Shown here piece after piece: positions 24,401-35,289 of a stretch of 64,000 bases of DNA. The DNA lies in NCBI GenBank assembly GCA_029964075.1, contig CM057148.1, positions 25,723,916 through 25,787,915 of the forward strand. Direction: 5' to 3'. The position numbers were made by a program, and so were the translations under genes. The notes under the pieces were generated by a model that worked only from the letters and a program-made list of their open reading frames with translations, was not told the DNA's origin and searched no databases. The stretch comes from Patiria pectinifera (Eukaryota; Echinodermata; Asteroidea; Valvatida; Asterinidae). Positions within the stretch are counted from its first letter, which is position 1. Every line of letters starts with the position of its first letter.

Positions 24401-25217
24401 TTTCGCTACGCGGCAACCCGTGGTCCAATTTTTATGTTGTTGGTATCAAAAGATGTGCAAAGCTCGAGGCTAAAAAGTCATAACAGCTCAGGTCGCGAAT
24501 TTTTTTTTTTTAGAGGCTATCACGGAAAATGTTGACGGGGGGGGGGGCGGATTCCGCCCCGGCCCCTTTAGGGTTAAGAATGCTGTAAACACTAAAAATA
24601 ACAAAACAAAGTTGTAAGAATGGTCTACGAATATCCAGAAGTAGTAACGAATACGACAAGAGTAAACCAAGAAATGAAATTGGTTCCCGAATTACCCCGA
24701 CAATTTTGAACATGTCCAAAATTGTCGGGGCGCTTCCTGATCTTTAACGATCTTTCACCGAACTAACAGAATCATCCCGAGGCAGCCAAGAACCATCCCC
24801 GATATACTCAAGAATTGGTATTCGCGGCGATTCGGCTTAAAAATTGGGAATGTGTGAACCTAGCATTACAGGAAGCCGATCACCAGAAAAGCCTTGACTT
24901 AAGAAATAGAGGAAGGCCAAAGAACACCTAGCAGCGAGACACAATGGCCGATGCGAGACAAATGGAAGACAGCTGGAAGGTGCTGGAAAAGCTAGCAAAG
25001 AACAAAGATGGAGGAGCTTATGGCTTATGTGCCACTATGCATCATCAAGGCATAATAAGTATCTAAAGACACTTAAGCGGCAGGTTAACCTGAAAAAGTA
25101 CAAATTTTCACCGAAGAAATCTTGGGGAAAACTTACATGATGTCCACCACCGAAGATGTTGCCTAGGATACCATGGCCGTGGCCATGCCCTTGTCCATGT
25201 CCATGATGATGGCTCAT
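21475..25217 (-). CDS. Histidine-rich small protein, paralogue 4 (three exons, 96 aa)
   Basis: Minus strand, exons 25,217-25,137, 22,837-22,679 and 21,525-21,475. All introns are GT-AG and phase 0 (donors GTAAGT and GTAGGT; acceptors AAATCAG and TTTACAG). The start is the ATG at 25,217 and the stop is TAA. Exon 1 is MSHHHGHGQGHGHGHG followed by ILGNIFGGGHH. Exon 2 is His/Asp rich with repeated HHVDP units. Exon 3 is a short HHPPPHHDPHHHGHHH tail. It lacks both the glycine-zipper segment and the Pro/Tyr tail of its paralogues. No signal peptide or long hydrophobic segment, so probably cytosolic. Dense imidazoles suggest binding of zinc, copper, nickel or protons, which is an inference from composition. 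Intron 1 carries the nested transposons at 23,215-25,060 and the CAGT array lies beside exon 2's downstream side. Confidence 0.75.
22017..22592. repeat. Degenerate CAGT-based satellite in intron 2 of His-rich gene 4
   Basis: About 575 bp built from CAGTCAGTCGG, CAGTCACTCGG and GGGAGTAGGTCAGG variants. Longer blocks repeat, for example 'GTCCGCCAGTCACTC' at about 22,332 and 22,407. Open frames through it are low complexity and not taken as genes. Confidence 0.85.
23388..23913 (+). mobile_element. MITE family A, copy 1 (piggyBac-type, TTAA-flanked)
   Basis: Bounded by TTAA on both sides, with inverted ends AGGGAAGATACAGCATTTG and AGGGAATGTACAACATTTG. The interior matches copies at 54,001-54,409 (same strand, left end missing) and 39,692-40,181 (inverted), including 'AAAGCATCCTGTA' and 'AGACTGATTCTCTGACC'. 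No coding capacity. Confidence 0.75.
24160..24574. mobile_element. Short element bounded by a repeated palindrome
   Basis: Near each end sits GGGGCGGATTCCGCCCC (24,164-24,180 and 24,544-24,560), itself an almost perfect palindrome. The outer ends are TTAGGGGC and GCCCCTTTA, roughly inverted. The interior holds two further GC-rich inverted words around 24,380-24,415. No coding frame. Confidence 0.5.
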
Positions 25218-25372
25218 TCTGCTTGACGGCGGAAACTGAACAAATTCAGACCAAGAAACTGAAGGAAGTTGATGAGTTGTTGGCGGCCCAAGCTGAAATG
25301 AAAAGCACCCGGAATCACACCCCTAGATATAACCAGCCTCGTGACAAAGGCTTGTCACCTGACCGGATCAAT

Positions 25373-25397
25373 CTGCGTCACGAAATGCGTCATTGGG
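25373..25397 (-). promoter_or_regulatory. Promoter module of His-rich gene 4 (two TGACG sites)
   Basis: On the minus strand CCAATGACGCATT is followed by CGTGACGCAG, about 156-180 bp before the ATG. A TATA-like GGTTATATC follows downstream. The same arrangement precedes the other three paralogues. Confidence 0.6.
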
Positions 25398-27319
25398 CTA
25401 TGGGTGGGAAACGTGACAAACCAGAAGTCAAGGAAATAATAATAATTGCGGTATACAACACTATCAATTTAATTGCCAAATTGCTCCGTTTTATCGCTCA
25501 AGGTCCATCTTCTCGAACCGAAAGTAGCCCCGTGACCCATCTTGCGTCGGTAAAGGCCGATAAGGCGTGAATTTTTAGCCCAAAAATAAACAAACAAAAC
25601 CCTTCAAAAGATAGCTTGATGCTTGACATTTGAATTTAAGTTTTGGACGTTAGCTAAGGTCAAAAACTTACACCTTAAATATATCTCTTTTTTGTGTGAA
25701 ATAGTTTTGTTTCGTCGATAAATGTACACGCAACAAATAATTCTGCAAGGTGTTAAATCGGTGAGACGGAATCTGACTCTCGGTTTAAAAATGTGTGAAT
25801 CAATCATTCATGGTGACGTCATTGTATCGTGTTCAAAATAAAATAAGACAATGTCCACATCCACAATTACGTAGCTCTCTCTTCACATACATTAGGCCCT
25901 AATGACGCGTTTGTTAATAGACTTATCCAACGATCAAAATCTAAGCCGTTATTGAGGTATTCACCACGCTCGAGCGCAGGCAATACGCCCACACTTGGTG
26001 CTCGAATAGTACGCCGTGGATAGAAAACTTTCTTCATGTATCCTGATTCTATACCGCAATTGGCTAGTTTATCGCAAATATCGTGTATTTGGTGTTGTGA
26101 TTTCCAACGTGCATGTGTTTTCACGATTACTGTAATTCAGTGGCGTGGCCAAGGGGGGCGTGGGGGGGGCGACAGCCCCCCCTGAAACCTTGTCGCCCCC
26201 CCCCCCGTCGCCCTCCCCCACTAAGATTTTGAGTTTCTAAAAAAAATAGCATTGATCAACATGACGCCCCCCATGAAATGTTCCAGGCCCCACCCCCCCC
26301 CTCCATCCAGCTCACCCCCACTGAACAATTCCTGGCTACGCCACTGCTGCAGTTATAACGTCCACGCCATCTCAACAATACTCATTTCCTTTCCAATTTA
26401 CTCATATCAATATGAAATATGGTGCTGCATAATTGCGGAATAAGATTGTAACATTTTAACTTTGAAAACAATCGTTTTCAATCGTCTTTTTGTAACTCAC
26501 GGCGCAACAATTGATAATGTTTTTATCCCAGACACAGCACAGTTTAAGGTACATAAACGATCTACAGACTATGATGTTTTGACAAAATCCAGATTACTGT
26601 GCACTTTGAAGTCCAAACATTAACAAAATTCGAGTGTCATGTATGTGTATTTTAAAATGAATCAAACCCAAACATGCATTTTACTTTTTATATAAATGAA
26701 ATGGCCCCACAGGAAAGAGTAATAATTTTCGTGATCCTTCTTCTGTTTTAAATTAAAATTATTCACAACTGGGCAATGTCTTATGAAACAGTTTTCGGCC
26801 CGATTACTCTGCGTTTGTAACTCACAAAACTCAAATCTCTATAGTTTTACACTACTTAGGTCATTTACATCGGCAGGGGCTTAATCGGGCGGGGGGGGGG
26901 GGGGGCATATCACCCATTTTTTTGGAACGCCACCCACCTGTACAATGATCAGCGCCCCCTATTGTAATTTGGTGTCCAACCAGCTGCCCGGCAGCCGTCA
27001 CCACCTCCACCCCTCCCCCCGCCGGCACCTAGTGTAATGTGGTGTCAAACCATCCCCCCTTCTTTATTGAGAAGGCAAAAATTACGTTGCATTGTTAACA
27101 ACTGTGTAAGTGGCCCCCCCCCCCCCAGAAACGGATTGTCTCATGCAAATGCCCCCACGCCTCTACCGCAGAGACACTCAGTACAATCATTTTCAACCCC
27201 GAGATAATGTATTATATAAAGCAAATTGTTCTTCACGTTTCACCCCAATGTTGGGAGTCCATATGAAGACACAAAATTGTGCTTAACATTCTATAATCGA
27301 TATTGAACACAGACAAAAG
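25398..27319. other. Intergenic, MITEs and homopolymer runs only
   Basis: No exon found. Contains a hAT-like MITE (26,138-26,346), a run of about 18 G near 26,890 and C runs near 27,110 to 27,130. Confidence 0.45.
26138..26346. mobile_element. hAT-like MITE family C, copy 1
   Basis: Ends CAGTGGCGTGGCCAAGG and CCTGGCTACGCCACTG form inverted repeats. Possible 8-bp target duplication CTGTAATT / CTGCAGTT (six of eight match). Related copies at 34,771 and 36,888 have cleaner duplications. The interior is C/G-rich and non-coding. Confidence 0.65.
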
Positions 27320-27341
27320 TGAAGTAACCTAAAATCAATAA

Positions 27342-27347
27342 TTTATT
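27342..27347 (-). terminator. Likely polyadenylation signal of His-rich gene 1
   Basis: AATAAA on the minus strand about 720 bp past the stop, in a stretch (27,320-27,590) clearly homologous to the one ending His-rich gene 2 at 31,882. Confidence 0.5.
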
Positions 27348-27644
27348 CAGCTATCAACACAATAACACAAAATCACTGAGAATAACTCTTTTATAAAGCA
27401 CCTTATAATACATTTATAAAAAAAAAAAGATTATATGTGACAAAGTTTTTACAACACTTCTTTGCAAAACATGTATTGGCGAACAACTTCTACAAAATCT
27501 AAATATTTGTAAGCACATAAATACTGTATATTTAAATGGTTGTTGCACGAATGTTATCAACGATATCCTGAAGTCACGACGCGTATTTTTATTTTTTCAA
27601 TCTTTTCCGGAAAACTGAGGGCGCTGTTGCCGTGATGTCATTTC

Positions 27645-27979
27645 AGGAAGACACTGTTCAGTTAAGGGGTTCTCTGTTCAAATTTTGAACCCACAAATGT
27701 GCCCACTGAAAACATCTGTGAGAAATGTTTTCTCACTGGCTTACTGCTATGTACTGACACAACGGGTCACCAAAAGAACAGAACATTTACGATAGCAAAA
27801 TATCCAATATTCTGGCAACTTGTGGTACTGACTTTTAACATTGAGGTTTCTGCCTGAAACGGCGTCACACATTTTACTCATGAATATGTAAATTTGCATT
27901 ACCAAAAAGCATCAAAATACCCTTGAAAATGGCAAAACAAAAATTGAAATATTATTAAATAATTGCATTGCCCCTTTAA
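27645..27979 (+). mobile_element. MITE family B, copy 2 (left end missing)
   Basis: Right end GCATTGCCCCTTTAA with TTAA at 27,976-27,979. The interior aligns with copies at 787, 35,290 and 35,948. It lies within the inferred 3' UTR of His-rich gene 1. Confidence 0.55.
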
Positions 27980-28068
27980 GTGTCCGGGAAATTGAACAAG
28001 AACTGTCAAGTACATGTATCACTTCCAATCATCAGCAAGGTTTTCCAAGGGAGATACGAGGTTCCTGT

Positions 28069-29567
28069 TTAGTGTGGGTACTGTGGCGGGCCGGGGTAGG
28101 CTGGAGCTGACGGGTAAGCTGGGTACGCAGGAGCAGCTGAATAGGCGGGTGGAGCGGGGTAGGCTACCGGGGGTGGAGGTGCGTGTTGCCCGGTGTGGTA
28201 GGCTGGAACGACCACGGGTGGGGCCTGAAAATAACACAAAGGAAAAGGCGATGATTAGATAATGATTTAAAACACTGAATCAGCCACAATCTCTTGTCTC
28301 TCTCTTAGTCTTATTTCATGTGTCAAAGATTCATTTTGTACTATAGGCGATTCTTGCCTCTTCTTGGCATGAGGCCTATCTAGGCTGATACTATATAAAC
28401 AAAAAATACACACACGCACACCCAAGTGTGTATTTTTGCCTTCAATTCGGGACCCCTATTGTCCCTCTTTTGTTTGCACTACATTGTAACTTTTTTTTAA
28501 GAAGACCTCCCACATGTTTTGTACACGAATCCAATCGGGAATTGGGGACACTATTGTCCTCTATTGTTTAACGTCCCCTATTGAATGCAGAAACAAACTC
28601 ACGCACATCTCGTTTTTACTCTACTCATGAGGACAAGATCCTTTCCTCTTTGTGTTCCCTTTAGTTTGTACAACAGTTCCCATAAGATTTGTACACGAAT
28701 TCTTCCGAGGACTAGTGCCCACGTTCTCGGGCCATTTGAAATCGCACACACCCCCATTGTCCTAGTCCTTAGTCGTGAACGGATAACCAACCCAAATCAG
28801 CAGTTTCCCTGCCGTTTTTATCTTTCAGGGAACTGGGAATCGCTGACCGCAACTGAGATTTAATAGTTAAAGAGAGAAGCAATTTGGGGACAGAGAAGGA
28901 AAGGAAATATCATCTGTATCATATCCTTTCATTGTGGACTCAATTCAATTCACTGTAAGCATAATAGAGACGACTGGAAAAACGTTTATTATTTAAACGG
29001 CGGTACGCGGGCGTGAACTCACCTGTACGTGTACAACTGCTGGCTGTTCATGTCGTCTAGACGCCGCTCCGATCGCTGCACCGACCGCCAGACCGGTTAC
29101 GATCCCACCGTGGTGATGATGACCATGATGATGATGGTGATGGTGACCATGCTGTGAAGAAATCAATTCAAATCACATGTCAGATTTGTATCATCTCCAA
29201 TCTAATACTACCATTATGAGGCTTGTGTTAAAACGCAGCAGGCAACGATATCCCTGACAACAGAATATCCGAGGCCTAAATAAGAGTACCGACTACCAGT
29301 TTTTAATTTATTCATAAGATGGAATTTTGTGTCGGGGTGATGTAAATCAAATTAACTTTTGCCCTCCACCGACGTATAAACACTGTACACTCAGTGTGTT
29401 ACCTCCCGAGTAAAAATTGTCTATTTCCCACTTTTTTATTTTTTTTTATTTGAATGAAATTTGAACCACCTTATTTAACATTTCTTTTTTCAGTTTTATT
29501 TCCCTCCAATACTTACGTGGTGACCAAAGAGTCCATGTCCGTGATGGTGATGGTGATGCAGCGGCAT
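28069..29567 (-). CDS. Histidine-rich small protein, paralogue 1 (three exons, 111 aa)
   Basis: Minus strand, exons 29,567-29,517 (17 codons), 29,151-29,023 (43) and 28,224-28,069 (51 plus TAA). Donors are GTAAGT and GTGAGT, acceptors TTCACAG and TTTTCAG, both introns phase 0. Exon 1: MPLHHHHHHGHGLFGHH. Exon 2: a His tract (two runs split by Gly), then a glycine-zipper-like GIVTGLAVGAAIGAAS and a basic/polar end. Exon 3: Ala/Pro/Tyr-rich with AYP repeats ending GPPQYPH. No signal peptide. The short GxxxG segment could insert in or associate with membranes, or drive self-assembly; His suggests metal binding. These roles are inferred from composition. I do not recognise a named family. Closest relative is gene 2: same layout, homologous promoter and 3' UTR. 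Confidence 0.8.
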
Positions 29568-29716
29568 TTTAGACAAAACAAATTGACGATCAAAAATATC
29601 AAAGTAAAATATCAGAATGCGTTCGGTTAGAAAATGATCAGTTATCCGACGCTCTCTCAATTTATGGATGTGGAAATGTTTAATAATAATAGCTTGTCAC
29701 ATGATGATTGCGCGTT

Positions 29717-29744
29717 CCTACGTCATCACACAAATACGTCATTG
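29717..29744 (-). promoter_or_regulatory. Promoter module of His-rich gene 1 (two TGACG sites)
   Basis: Minus strand CAATGACGTATT followed by GTGATGACGTAG, 150-177 bp before the ATG. The surrounding 200 bp aligns with the upstream region of gene 2, including a CATAAATTGAG word about 80 bp before the ATG that may serve as the TATA element. Confidence 0.65.
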
Positions 29745-31839
29745 ATTTCTGGTTGTCGAAGCACCGCGTGACTACAGTTAGGCTATATAAACCAAGAGTA
29801 CTATTTACATTGGTTTCTTATCGCAAGGACCAACAATAGTCGCTGACAATGGGAAATAGATGCGGGAAAGGTTATTCTAAAAACAGAACATTAGTCACTG
29901 TGCTCGTGTGTTTTTATAGCCTATTCAACCTACGTTATTTACCAGTGCTCATGCGCACCACGTTTTGAAGCAGACGACAGCGTTTATGTAGTCTGGTTCC
30001 CAGACCACAAGAATCAGACTATTTTTTGATGAATCTCAGGACAGGTAGCTGCCAAGGCACGTGCCCAAAAAGGGAGGAATGCCTTCAGGTTCCGAAAATG
30101 TCCGAGGGGTGCCGAATGCGTATCGTTGACAATCTTGGCGCCCGGGTATTTTGGGGTATAAGTAGGTTGTATTTATGCCATGGGTATTAACATTTTCAAA
30201 AATGAGTTGATAATTAATATTCATTGCTTGCATTAAAAAAAACCTTTAAATTCAATGACGATTTTGTGCATCAAGTATGCACCCGGATCGTACGAGGGGC
30301 GAACTTTGCTGCGTCATGTATTATATTTTGGATCTGACAACGGTTACAAAACTCAGCGTGGTCTCCATTTCCGCTTCACCTGCTATTTGTGTCCCTTACT
30401 TTGAAGATTCCAGCTCAACATTTGTCACTGCTTACAGAAACACACATCTATGATATATGAAGCGTGTGATTTTCTTGCTAATTGATTGGAACATCAATGG
30501 TAAACCCAAACCGGAAACGGAGCCGAGCTTTGAAAAAGGACCATTATGCTTATTTGTTTAGCCAGCTGGCGGTTACCTGACCTACAATTTTGACGTCAGG
30601 GCGTCAGTGAATTGTCAGGTAAGGGAACCTGACTAAGTTGATGACGCTTGCAGACGACAAAATCTGAGAAAATAAGTAGCAGGGATAATTAACTGGCAGA
30701 ATTGACAATCGCAGACATTATGAAAGTGGTTATTATTGTTTTAAGACTCATCCCTCGCCCACCACCCAAAAAAGAAATCTATCTATCTACAATGCAAGAA
30801 GGGTAAAATTGTGAAACAACCATTATTCTATGCTGTACCCCTCCCCTCCATGTGCACGTTTTCAGAATCCGCATTGGTAACTGACAAGTCTGTCTGATAC
30901 GTGTGGACAAAACACAGAGCCATGCACGATTGTTTCCATGGTTAAAATTCAAACTCCACAGCCGACCCTAGTCTCTATCCTGGGCCTGCCTAGCCTCAAT
31001 TCATGGCTCTTCCTTACCGTTAGCGGAAAAAAACTCCCCCCATCCTGTAGCGCAAAATTCCTTGCTTATGGGAAGCATATTTCACGGTTTAAGGAGGCAT
31101 GTTGGCTTATGCCCATGAGTACTATGGTACATCCTAGAACTGCAAACAGGGTTAGCACATATTATTTTTGCTAGCACTGTTAGAAATAGCAGAAAATGGT
31201 GATCGTAGGCGCAGAATTCTTTGGTTAACTAAGCCACGGAATGGGGCCCTGGCCCCAATCCGACCACTGTTGGCTATACCCAGTGGATCGCCCGCAGCCC
31301 CTTTCTTTAAAACCATCTTCACTTTGCATACTTTGAGCAATGTTTTTTCTCATTAAATCATCCTGTCGGGTTAGTAAGTGTCTTTAAAAACTCATTGAGT
31401 GCCCCTCTCCTGAAAATGAGGCCCCTAATCCCCCCTCCCTGTAAATGGGCGGCGACTGCAACAAGATGACAGCAACACTTACCCAACAGTTTCAATACTA
31501 CGGTTGCGGTTTTCATATAGTCGTTTTTATTGAGGGCGGGATACAAACGTCTTGAAAAAGGCACTCGTACATCCGTGCTGAAATGTAGACAGGTATTTTT
31601 CTCCAGACATTTGGCCTCAGTAAAATCAAATAGTGGAGGGACTTGTTTTTTTTTTTGTTTTTTTTAATCATTGGAGGGGTACGCAAGTAAAAAGAAGGCA
31701 CTTGAATGGAAAAGGGCAGTCTTTACACAATATTGCGGTGGCCACCCCCACCCCGCTGTACTAAATGTGTGCCTAATGTCGCGAGTCCACATAAATGTGG
31801 CAAAAAACTATAATTTTTCGTTATATATTCGAGAAATCA
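29745..31839. other. Intergenic, nothing recognised
   Basis: No exon, RNA gene or clear repeat that I can support. A CRE-like GACGTCA followed by GGGCGTCA lies near 30,591 without an adjacent gene start. Confidence 0.4.
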
Positions 31840-31881
31840 AAATTAAAACAAGTACACGTAGTTGGTATTTAGTACACTGTT

Positions 31882-31887
31882 TTTATT
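31882..31887 (-). terminator. Likely polyadenylation signal of His-rich gene 2
   Basis: AATAAA on the minus strand, at the position homologous to 27,342 of gene 1. The shared block includes 'TTCTTTGCAAAACA' and 'TGGTTGTTGCACGA'. The inferred 3' UTR is about 1.2 kb and is lengthened by SINE-like insertions. Confidence 0.5.
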
Positions 31888-32517
31888 CATCTATCCAAAC
31901 ACACAAAACATTACCGAAAATAAGTTATATAAAACACCTTATAATAAAATTTCTAAAAAGCATAATATGTAACTAAAGTATATACAGCAGTTCTTTGCAA
32001 AACAAGTACTTGCAAATAAATTATACAAAATTCTCACACACAAAAAACAAATAAATACTTTATATTTAAGTGGTTGTTGCACGACAATCTACAAAAGGTG
32101 TCACCGACTTGCTGAAGTCATATTGCGTAAATGTATTGGTCTTTCGATGGGACATAAGTCTAAAGACAAGCAGGCAAACTTTCTTGAACACAGAATGTTT
32201 GGTTTACCTGTACTAACAAAGTACCAGCCAAAACAATGTATGTTTTTGCTGATGTAATTTTTCATAAGATAGAACAGCCATCTCATAAACACCAGGGACA
32301 ATACTGAGTGAACTGTGTTTGTTATAATACATCGGTAAAGGGTAAAAACCCAATATTCAACGTACATCACCTCGACGAAAATTTCATCTTATGAATAGTT
32401 TTCTTGCAGGACCCGCTGGTTGTTGTTTTTTCTTAAATACCACACGCTGTTAGTATATTTAGAATTATGCTGGAGGGCCCTATATATGCTGAAGTATAAT
32501 GTTTAAAACTACCGCAT

Positions 32518-32812
32518 CAATCGAATCACTGCTGTAGTGTCATGGCTACTACATTGGATTACAAATCCGATGGTGCGAGTTCGATTCCCATTGGATGCTA
32601 TTTAAAGTCCGAGAACCTGACTTGCAACTCAACTTACTTCGAAATACGCCCACATATGCATGTGTACAAATAAAAAAGGTGTACGGAAAAAAATAGCGCT
32701 ACCCGCTGCTATATCAGATTCCAAACAGCCAGCTGACTCTAGCAAGCTCGGACGTCTGTACAAGTAAGCAAGAGGTCGTGAGTTCGAATCGCAACCGATT
32801 GATTTGTTTCTA
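32518..32812 (+). repeat. Two tRNA-like SINE fragments in the 3' UTR of His-rich gene 2
   Basis: The first carries GAGTTCGATTCCC (32,577-32,589) and an A-box-like TGTAGTGTCATGG. The second carries GAGTTCGAATCGC near 32,780-32,795, after 'CAAACAGCCAGCTGAC', a block also seen near 58,240 and 58,450. Absent from the homologous UTR of gene 1. Confidence 0.45.
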
Positions 32813-33079
32813 ACACTCACCCGGGTCAACACTGGAGTACACAATGTTTATAATAAAAGTACGCCCGTGAAGGGAAAACCCAAAATTGATGTAGGGTGTT
32901 TTTTTTTCTATTAAAGCAATGTGACGTTCGGCACTTTGGCTGCTCCTTAAAATTTTATCAAGATGTTTACTTCCGCATTGTATAAAGAAAGATTGTTGTA
33001 CTTTGGCAAATGAACAAGAAGTGTCCAGTATCACTTCAAGTCTTCAGTTAGGTTTTCCAGTGGAGATGCGAGGTTCCTT

Positions 33080-34243
33080 CTAGTGTGGGTACTGAGGAGG
33101 TCCGGGGTAGGCAGGAGCTGTAGGGTAGGCAGGAGCTGACGGGTAGGCTGGAGCTGACGGGTACGCTGGGGCTGCTGGTGCAGCCTGTACTGCCGGAGCA
33201 GCTGAGTAGGCGGGTGGAGCGGGGTAAGCTACCGGCGCCGGAGGTGCATGTTGCCCGGTAGGGTAGGCCAGAACTACCACTGGCGGTGCCTGGCAAAATA
33301 ACACCAACAAGGAAGAGGCGATGATTAGAGAATTGTCTGATTGTACAGTGGCTGTGCCAAATTTGTTTTAGTTTTCAAAAACTGAAGGTTTACAGTTTGA
33401 ACAAGGGATAATATTAAATTGAGGATTGGTCTTTAAAGTAAACGAACGTCACAAACAAATCAAGTTTTTATGGAAATCGCCAACCACAAGTCAAATCCAA
33501 GGTGGAACCAAACAAGAAACAAACAGAGGAGAATATGTTGATATTTTATTCAAAGAGTGAGATGTTTTAAGACAGGGTTAAAAAAGATAGTAGAAGGGAT
33601 ATCCTTTCGTTATGAAATAAACATAGATATTCTGAATGTAAAACAAACGGGGTAATTTGTCCATTGAGGAAACAGTAACAAAAACGACTCGGAAAAAGTC
33701 TAGTATTTACTAACATGCGTTGAAATGTACTACTCACCTGCGCAGCAACTGCACGTCGTTCCCGTCGCCTAGACGCTGATCGAATCGCTGCACCGACCAC
33801 CAGGCCGGTTATGAGTCCACCGTGGTGATGATGACCATGGTGATGATGGTGATGATGACCGTGCTGTGAAGGAATCAATTCAAATCAATTGCATCATCTC
33901 CAATCTATTCTAGCATGCGGAGGTTTGTGTTAAAGCTGAGTACGTCAATGACTGATCGTTTGAAATAACAGAGTTTCCGAAATCGTGTTTCGTGGTCAAA
34001 AGATTGCGCATGGCTTTTTCACTGTTTTCTCGGAAAGTGTATAGTATCCACCGAGTTAAACATTCCAATTTGAAGACTCTTTTTTGGATTATGAGTAGGT
34101 TTTTTATTTGAAACAAACGAAGTACATGGAGAGTAAATGATCCTATAATTGTACTACAATTGAGTTTGTCAAATTATTACTCAAATACTTACGTGGTGAC
34201 CAGGGAGTCCATGCCCGTGATGATGATGGTGATGATGCAGCAT
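33080..34243 (-). CDS. Histidine-rich small protein, paralogue 2 (three exons, 128 aa)
   Basis: Minus strand, exons 34,243-34,193 (17 codons), 33,863-33,738 (42) and 33,289-33,080 (69 plus TAG). Donors GTAAGT and GTGAGT, acceptors TTCACAG and TTGCCAG, phase 0 throughout. Exon 1: MLHHHHHHHGHGLPGHH. Exon 2: His runs, then GLITGLVVGAAIRSAS and the basic patch RRRERRAVAAQ. Exon 3: AYP/SAPAYP repeats, longer than in gene 1 by 18 residues through repeat expansion, with the same GPPQYPH ending. The sequence after the stop is homologous to gene 1 (GGAACCTCG..ATCTCC). The pair is a fairly recent tandem duplication. Function not recognised; metal or proton binding is inferred from composition. Confidence 0.82.
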
Positions 34244-34389
34244 TTTGGACAAACACAATTTAACAACCAAAACAACACAAGTAAATTATCGGTATACGAT
34301 CGGTCGAGGAATGAAAAGTTATCCGACTCTCACTCAATTTATGGATGTGGACATGTTAATAATAGCGCGCCCCGTGACAATTGCGTGTT

Positions 34390-34415
34390 CCTACGTCACA
34401 CAAGTACGTCATTGG
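34390..34415 (-). promoter_or_regulatory. Promoter module of His-rich gene 2 (two TGACG sites)
   Basis: Minus strand CCAATGACGTACTT then GTGTGACGTAGG, 148-172 bp before the ATG. A CCATAAATTGAG word shared with gene 1 lies between it and the start. Confidence 0.65.
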
Positions 34416-34770
34416 TTTCCGATTGTAGAAACACCGCGTGACTGCAGTTAGTATACAAGCTCGAGGACTTTTCACAAACGGTCAACAACAATAATATGCG
34501 CTGACAATGGATCTATATCAGGAAAAGGTCATTCTAAAATTAGAACAGTACTCGCTGTGTTCACCTTTCACATAGCGGCGTTTACCAAACCACGGCTACA
34601 TCTGCAGTTCCGTTTCGTACCTGGATAAAGAATCATTTTCTGAAGCCCAAACTCGGGGAAAAATGTAATATTCCTTGTCTGTTCGTCCGAGTTCAACGAT
34701 TTTAAAGATGGAATCGGTACAGTTCTGATGTTTTATATTGTAATAACTTGATGTGCCTTCATGCAGTAAG

Positions 34771-34987
34771 AGCCACTTATTGGCGTAGCCAAGATGGGGG
34801 TGGGGGGTCCTGGGGGAGGGGCACGTCTTTCCCCTCCTCCCACCCCTGCTTTTCGAATTTGCTGCGCTTATGGTGGCGTGGAAATTTGGGTGAAGTTTTC
34901 TTGGGTCCACCATTGATGCCCCCTTAATGCTTGTGTCCCCCCCCCCTCCGGGCCCCCACTGCACAGAAAATCCTGGCTACGCTACTG
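34771..34987. mobile_element. hAT-like MITE family C, copy 2
   Basis: Contains the TGGCGTAGCC / GGCTACGCTACTG inverted ends. The flanks GCAGTAAG (34,763-34,770) and GCAGTAGG (34,988-34,995) match at seven of eight bases, an 8-bp target duplication as made by hAT transposases. Confidence 0.7.
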
Positions 34988-35289
34988 GCAGTAGGGACAC
35001 TAGAAGGGTACATGCCTCGGATGGCCTGGGCGTGCCCTATAATACCTCCCCCTTCCTGTTACGCCACTATAATTACACCTGCCAAAGGATTTGCACGTTT
35101 TTGCCTCCCAAAGGAAACGTGCATTCCTGGGTCAAACCATGGTGAAATAAGCCCCTGTAAAGGGTTCAAACGATGAATTCTTTTTAGGAACACATTTTGT
35201 TCAACTTTCTACTCCTCCTAAATGTATGGAAACTATAAGACAACCCCCTTTTTGATTAATTTTATTTAGGAGTGCACTTTTTTTAAAGA

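Larger units (their letters stand above)
23268..24866. mobile_element. Inverted-repeat DNA transposon inserted in the LINE, TA target
   Basis: Left end ATGCTAGGTCGTTCACACAT; right end, read inward, ATGCTAGGTTCACACATTCC. The flanking LINE sequence has TA on both sides (23,266-23,267 and 24,867-24,868). Many internal copies of short GATTCGGCTT/GAATCAAGCCG-type words. Two younger elements sit inside it (23,388-23,913 and 24,160-24,574). No transposase is visible, so it is non-autonomous. Confidence 0.6.
23215..25060 (+). mobile_element. LINE 3' fragment split by a nested insertion
   Basis: Before 23,267 the plus strand reads GEEILKRKWRWIGHT. After 24,867 it resumes with a GRPKNT segment, QRDTMADARQMEDSWKVLEKL and a KD.GAYGLC motif. 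These are the characteristic end of LINE reverse transcriptases (RWIGH, RGRPK.TW, then a W..L..LA.DR..W helix). One in-frame stop after GRPKNT marks it as dead. The two halves are separated by 1.6 kb of other elements. It lies in intron 1 of the His-rich gene, antisense to it. Confidence 0.7.

Noticed and set aside
32518-32600. Functional tRNA gene
   Set aside because: A B box is present but acceptor and anticodon stems do not pair convincingly; better as SINE-derived sequence.
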